From the NCBI GenBank assembly GCA_021817755.1, contig JAKAGC010000052.1, forward strand, positions 1-12,231: a stretch of 12,231 nt of DNA, read 5' to 3'. Made by a program: the position numbers and the translations under genes. The stretch is from Acidobacteriota bacterium. Its GTDB lineage: Bacteria; Acidobacteriota; Aminicenantia; UBA2199. Positions within the stretch are counted from its first letter, which is position 1, and the number at the start of each line of letters is the position of its first letter. The notes under the pieces are model-generated. The model ran no database searches, was not told where the DNA came from, and worked only from the letters and a program-made list of their open reading frames with translations. Below are positions 9,601 through 12,231 of the stretch, in pieces.

Positions 9601-11539
9601 TGGGCATTCATTACTGGCTACTCTTTTCCTATCTCGCGTGCAAGAAAAATTCCAGGTTCGTTTGGAATTGAGGGTCATCTTTGAAAGTCCGACGATTGCA
9701 GCAATTAGCCAGATTTTAATTGCAGATAAAGATTTTGCAGTAGAGGTAAAAACAATAGAAGATATCCTGGCAGAAGTAGAAGGGGAAAAAGCGAAGGGAC
9801 AAGCAGAAAGTGAAAAACTTTTCCGTAATTTTCAACCGAGACCGCAATTGCCTGTGGCTTATAAAGAACCTTCGAATAATATCGAGGAAGGAATAGTCGA
9901 TATATGGGAAGATATCCTGGGAATCCATCCGATTGGAGTTGATGACAACTTCTTCGATCTTGGTGGGCATTCATTACTGGCTACACTATTCCTCTCCCGC
10001 TTGCAGGAAAAGTTCCAGGTCCGTTTGGAATTAAGGGTTATATTTGAAAGTCCGACGATTGGGGCGATTGCACGCATTATGGTAGAAGAGAAAGGTTTAA
10101 CTGCCGAAAGCCGGAAGATTGAAGAAATTATAGATGAAATCGAAATCGATCCGTATGGGGATATTCCACACGCACCGAAAAAAGAGGAATATGTTCTTTC
10201 TTCATCCCAGAAACGGTTTTATCTGTTGCAGTGTATGGAACCGGAAAGCGTGGCTTATAATATGACCGGAATATTGGATATCCAGGGCCGCTTCGATAGG
10301 GTAAAATTTGAAAATGTCTTTAAAAAGCTGATTCAAATGCATGAGACGCTTAGAACCTATTTTGTAATGAAGCAAGGTGAACCGTGGCAGCGGATTTTGG
10401 ATCATGTGGATTTTGGGGTGGAATATGTAACGCTTCCTACTCCTCCGACGCAGGAATCAATTAATGCGAAAATAAAGGAGTTCATCCGTCCATTCGATCT
10501 TACAAAAGCTCCCCTTCTTCGTGTGGGACTTCTCCAAATGGGTGAAGATAAACAATTGTTGATGTTCGATATGCATCATATTATTTCGGATGGAACATCA
10601 TTAAACCTACTCGCCCGGAGCTTCATCAAGCTTTATTCGGATCAGGCGTTACCTGCTATGAAGATCCAGTATAAAGATTTCTGCGAATGGCAGAGTAAAT
10701 TACTCTGGCTGGGTAAGTTGAAAAAAGAGGAAGAATACTGGTTAAATATCTTTTCGGGGAAATTACCAATATTGAATTTACCGACTGATTACCCCAGACC
10801 GGAGATACCGGATTATAAGGGAGAAAGTATTCTTTTTACCTTAGATGAAAATATCACGCGGCAGGTAAATCGACTGATGAGTGAGACGGGTACGACGTTA
10901 TTTATGTTCCTTCTGGCGGTTTTTAATGTGCTATTGGGGAAATATTCCTCCAAAAAAGATATCGTAGTGGGATTACCGATTGCAGGAAGGAATCATCACG
11001 ATTTAGAAAACATTATCGGATTACTGATGGAAACACTCGCGCTGCGGAACCATCCGAATGGAGAAAAACCTTTCGATGAATTCCTGGCGGAAGTAAAACG
11101 TAATACGGTAGATGCTTTTGAAAACCAGGCCTATCCATTCAGAGAACTGGTCAAAAAGGTAACGGATGAAACCAACCTGGCACACAGTCCTTTATTTGAT
11201 GTAATGTTGTTGGTACATAGTGCCCAAATCGGTTTCAAGAAAACGCAAATCGGGGATTTGTCTTTTACTCTTCATGAAGGTTTTTCGCAAGGAATTGCCA
11301 AAACGGATCTTGCCCTGGAAGCAGAAGAAATAAACGGAGTGATTCATTTTATATTAAAATACTCCACCAGCTTGTTTAAAAGCGAAACGATGCAGAAATT
11401 CACGGGTTTCTTCAAACAGATTATTATCGCTGCTCTGGAAAACAAATCCATCCGTTTGGAAGATATCGTTTTGTCTCATGAACTGAAGATTGCTGAAGGG
11501 AACCTTATTCACCCGGAAGAAATCCAGTTTGAGTTTTAA
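6668..11539 (+). CDS. Hybrid PKS-NRPS, KS(Cys-to-Ser)-AT-ACP-ACP-C
   Basis: This 1623-residue assembly-line protein has a type I ketosynthase (about 13-440) with DPQHRMLLE, the histidine motifs ETHGTGTHMGDP (H321) and KSNIGHLD (K356, H361), and GMGGTNAHVV. The nucleophile motif, normally TACS(S/T)SLVA, reads TSSSTSLVA (183-191), so the catalytic Cys is Ser185. The acyltransferase (about 541-835) has GHSIGE (Ser639) and HAFH (735-738), the malonyl-CoA signature. The post-AT motif LPTYPFERKRYW follows. Two near-identical carrier domains carry LGGHSL with Ser981 and Ser1102. From about 1173 to the end is a condensation domain with intact HHIISDG (1303-1309) but LMETLALR where FVNTLALR is usual. 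No KR, DH, ER, MT or thioesterase is present. Family knowledge: the KS histidines support decarboxylation, and the Cys is needed for chain transfer and condensation. Inference: this KS decarboxylates malonyl-ACP or is inactive, so the protein may supply an acetyl starter that its C domain joins to an aminoacyl carrier on the next protein. Confidence 0.94.
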   Translation: MNDNELPGTELLEGVAIIGMAGRFPKAANVDEFWQNLIDSRDCIAFYTEEELIEAGIDPNTVKNPFYIKAKGEVGNVDMFDAAFFGINPREAEVTDPQHRMLLECAWEAMEHAGYDSFKYDGSIGIYAGKSMDYYLLLNVYPYIKKEISAGSLQAAIGNDKDSLTTTISYRLNLTGPGITIQTSSSTSLVAVCVAAQSLLTYQCDIALAGGITAGPPMKSGYLYQEGGIWSDDGHCRAFDARSKGFVPGSGMGMVVLKRLEEAVNDGDRVWAVIKGFSVNNDGSKKVSYSAPSVDAQSEVVSQALAISGFHPETIGYIETHGTGTHMGDPIEVTALTQAFRAYTDKKHFCAIGSAKSNIGHLDNAAGVAGLIKTTLAVYHGKIPASLHFEIPNPRIDFENCPFFVNTKLRDWPKGDTPRRAGVTSLGMGGTNAHVVIEEAPRLEKTGPSREWQLLMLSGKTATALKTRTKELAQYIGGQKEEETNLADVAFTLQIGRRDFDYRRFMLSRNLKEGGETLGQLSPGRVFDGFYDTTASAERPVVFMFSGQGAQYVNMARELYEKESTFHATMDECARILKPILGLDVIKLIYPAKEEDIEKNSELLMQTKITQPVLFMIEYSLARLWVEWGVKPVAMIGHSIGEFAALCLSGAVSMEDGLRIVSARGKFMQEVEEGSMLSVGATEKEVEEFLSDDISLAAVNSPRSCVISGNKEAIDGIEKVLTEKNIFCRKLKTSHAFHSAMMDGILSKFKEVISGVSFSSPQIPFISGVTGKWIREEELRSPDYWSNQLRRAVRFADGMKELMKDSARLFLEVGPGNGLCVLAGQNKGTESPGSETIFASVRHIKQTESDLMFILRTLGHLWLRGASVDWRGFYANEKRRRMPLPTYPFERKRYWLEGAKDSAPDKEMQTSEAMRAEKLQPVQVEADEKAARNFQPRPQLPIEYKAPANNIEKGIVEIWEDILGIHPIGIEDNFFDLGGHSLLATLFLSRVQEKFQVRLELRVIFESPTIAAISQILIADKDFAVEVKTIEDILAEVEGEKAKGQAESEKLFRNFQPRPQLPVAYKEPSNNIEEGIVDIWEDILGIHPIGVDDNFFDLGGHSLLATLFLSRLQEKFQVRLELRVIFESPTIGAIARIMVEEKGLTAESRKIEEIIDEIEIDPYGDIPHAPKKEEYVLSSSQKRFYLLQCMEPESVAYNMTGILDIQGRFDRVKFENVFKKLIQMHETLRTYFVMKQGEPWQRILDHVDFGVEYVTLPTPPTQESINAKIKEFIRPFDLTKAPLLRVGLLQMGEDKQLLMFDMHHIISDGTSLNLLARSFIKLYSDQALPAMKIQYKDFCEWQSKLLWLGKLKKEEEYWLNIFSGKLPILNLPTDYPRPEIPDYKGESILFTLDENITRQVNRLMSETGTTLFMFLLAVFNVLLGKYSSKKDIVVGLPIAGRNHHDLENIIGLLMETLALRNHPNGEKPFDEFLAEVKRNTVDAFENQAYPFRELVKKVTDETNLAHSPLFDVMLLVHSAQIGFKKTQIGDLSFTLHEGFSQGIAKTDLALEAEEINGVIHFILKYSTSLFKSETMQKFTGFFKQIIIAALENKSIRLEDIVLSHELKIAEGNLIHPEEIQFEF
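7211..7240 (+). other. KS active-site motif with Ser replacing catalytic Cys
   Basis: The codons read Q-T-S-S-S-T-S-L-V-A. In NRPS-associated KS domains this motif is normally Q-T-A-C-S-T-S-L-V-A. Both Ala184 and Cys185 are Ser (TCG and TCT), which needs two separate base changes from GCG and TGT. The flanking motif is unchanged. Confidence 0.85.
9461..10145 (+). repeat. In-frame tandem duplication of a linker-plus-carrier domain
   Basis: Copy 1 begins at 9461 and copy 2 at 9824, an offset of 363 bp or 121 codons. Each starts with RNFQPRPQLP, contains a full carrier domain and ends in an acidic helix (IEDILAEVE in copy 1, IEEIIDEIE in copy 2). Counted by eye, 70 of the first 79 residues are identical, and long stretches of DNA around the LGGHSLLATLFLSR segment are nearly identical. 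Both phosphopantetheine Ser residues are kept. The duplication looks recent, or maintained by gene conversion. Confidence 0.9.
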
Positions 11540-11572
11540 GACGAAGAGATAATATAAATATTACAGGATCGT

Positions 11573-11609
11573 GCGTGCACTCGGGAAGTGTAAGCCCGGA
11601 AGTGCACGC
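11573..11609 (+). terminator. GC-rich stem-loop after the PKS gene
   Basis: GCGTGCACT (11573-11581) pairs with AGTGCACGC (11601-11609). It continues inward as CGGG/CCCG after a 2-nt bulge and leaves a 9-nt loop (11586-11594). It begins 34 bp after the stop codon in AT-rich DNA. Only scattered T residues follow, so it may be a transcript 3'-end structure without a full intrinsic-terminator tail. Confidence 0.45.
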
Positions 11610-12013
11610 CGGTCTATTCATACTTTGTTTTACTTCTCCAATTAATCACATTTTATTGTTTGAAAAAGTTCAAGTTTATTTTTATTCTGTTTTGTTTTTT
11701 TCTTTTTTTACTTAGAGGATGGAAATAAAAATAAAATAAATTCATTTTATTTAATGGTTTGATGAGAAAGGGAATATGCAGTATTATTCGAGGTAATTCA
11801 CTATTTTAAAACCCGGTCATACCGACTCCAATTACAAATGAATGGAATGAATGAATAAAAAATTACAAAATTATTCCCAAAAATCGTACATTTCAATGAA
11901 AATGTGGTAAAATATGTTCTTTCTCAGGCAGGTTAGGGGAATTCTTCCCGCAAAAATTCTACGTCTTTTAATCTCTCTAACTTCCGGGTGATAATATTTT
12001 ACTTTCAAATTGT

Positions 12014-12019
12014 AAGGAG
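12014..12019 (+). promoter_or_regulatory. Strong ribosome binding site of the downstream NRPS
   Basis: AAGGAG with 7 nt to ATG 12027. This near-ideal site fixes the start of the partial gene, even though the protein begins in the middle of a condensation-like region. Confidence 0.65.
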
Positions 12020-12026
12020 ATCAGTT

Positions 12027-12231
12027 ATGAAAACAAGTGTTTCGTCAGACCAACTGGTCCTGGCGGCAGAGCAAAACGTAAAAGAAGGTGAATATTGGAT
12101 GACCCGATTTTCAGGCGAATGGTCGAGAGGCTCTTTCCCTTATGATATGGAGCCTACTTTTTCCACTCCCTCCGCAATGACAATGGAGACGGTTCATATA
12201 CCGGAAAAACTCCAGGAAAAATTAATGGATT
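12027..12231 (+). CDS. N-terminus of a further NRPS protein, cut by the right edge
   Basis: Sixty-eight codons are visible, starting MKTSVSSDQLVLAAEQNVKE and continuing with EYWMTRFSGEWSRGSFPYDM, then a segment ending HIPEKLQEKLMD. The pattern 'EYW...LSGE...SFPYD' matches the mid-portion of condensation domains, where 'YWL..LSGxLPxLxLPxD' precedes the second half of the fold; compare EEEYWLNIFSGKLPILNLP in the upstream PKS hybrid. The protein therefore seems to begin with a half condensation-like segment, and an adenylation domain would be expected further on. That fits the upstream protein, which ends in a C domain without its A domain. The downstream domains are outside the window and are inferred. 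It is preceded by 487 bp of non-coding DNA, so it may be transcribed separately. Confidence 0.65.
   Translation, partial: MKTSVSSDQLVLAAEQNVKEGEYWMTRFSGEWSRGSFPYDMEPTFSTPSAMTMETVHIPEKLQEKLMD

Larger units (their letters stand above)
11540..12026. other. 487-bp non-coding region between assembly-line genes
   Basis: No convincing coding frame is seen on either strand. It holds the GC-rich hairpin listed separately, a T-rich run (about 11660-11710), an AT-only inverted repeat AAATAAAAT/ATTTTATTT (11729-11737 and 11744-11752, 6-nt loop), short GAAT repeats (about 11838-11853) and a possible -10-like GATAAT at 11990-11995 without a convincing -35. Its size suggests that the following gene may have its own promoter. 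Confidence 0.5.

Noticed and set aside
11729..11752. AT-only inverted repeat as an intrinsic terminator
   Set aside because: The stem is made only of A and T pairs and sits 190 bp after the gene; it could arise by chance in AT-rich DNA.
11838..11853. Short GAAT repeats considered as a CRISPR or iteron array
   Set aside because: Units of 4-5 bases with no spacers and no repeat of operator size; better seen as simple low-complexity DNA.

Overview
The window is about 12.2 kb of moderately AT-rich bacterial DNA with all recognisable genes on the + strand. It is dominated by a modular NRPS/PKS assembly line. The gene to its left encodes an outer-membrane beta-barrel-type protein (CBM9-like N-domain plus DUF5916-like barrel), so the host should be a Gram-negative-type (diderm) organism. 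That protein family together with large hybrid NRPS/PKS genes fits an uncultured Acidobacteriota/Aminicenantota-like bacterium; this is an inference from family repertoire, not something the sequence proves.

Layout. (1) Bases 1-302 hold the 3' end of a gene running in from the left, perhaps a truncated ABC-transporter solute-binding protein. (2) Bases 415-2691 hold the CBM9/DUF5916-type outer-membrane protein. It has a good ribosome binding site and signal peptide but is interrupted by an in-frame amber codon (484-486) just where the signal peptide should be cleaved. (3) Bases 2692-3002 are non-coding, with two hairpins, a perfect 12-bp palindrome and nested inverted repeats. (4) Bases 3003-6518 encode a one-module NRPS, C-A-T, whose adenylation pocket reads as glycine. 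(5) Bases 6668-11539 encode a PKS/NRPS hybrid, KS-AT-ACP-ACP-C. Its AT looks malonyl-specific, its two carrier domains are nearly identical, and its KS has serine instead of the catalytic cysteine. (6) Bases 11540-12026 are an AT-rich 487-bp non-coding stretch with a GC-rich hairpin. (7) From 12027 to the right edge is the start of a further NRPS protein that begins inside a condensation-like region.

How the genes work together. The NRPS would load glycine. The PKS would load malonate on its carriers, and its terminal C domain would pass the chain to an adenylation domain that must lie on the next protein, beyond the window. No thioesterase or reductase release domain and no tailoring enzyme is visible, so the pathway continues to the right. 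The most interesting point is the KS: both catalytic histidines are present but the cysteine nucleophile is Ser. That pattern predicts decarboxylation of malonyl-ACP rather than chain elongation, so this protein may be a starter (acetyl-loading) module or a non-elongating station placed after the glycine module.
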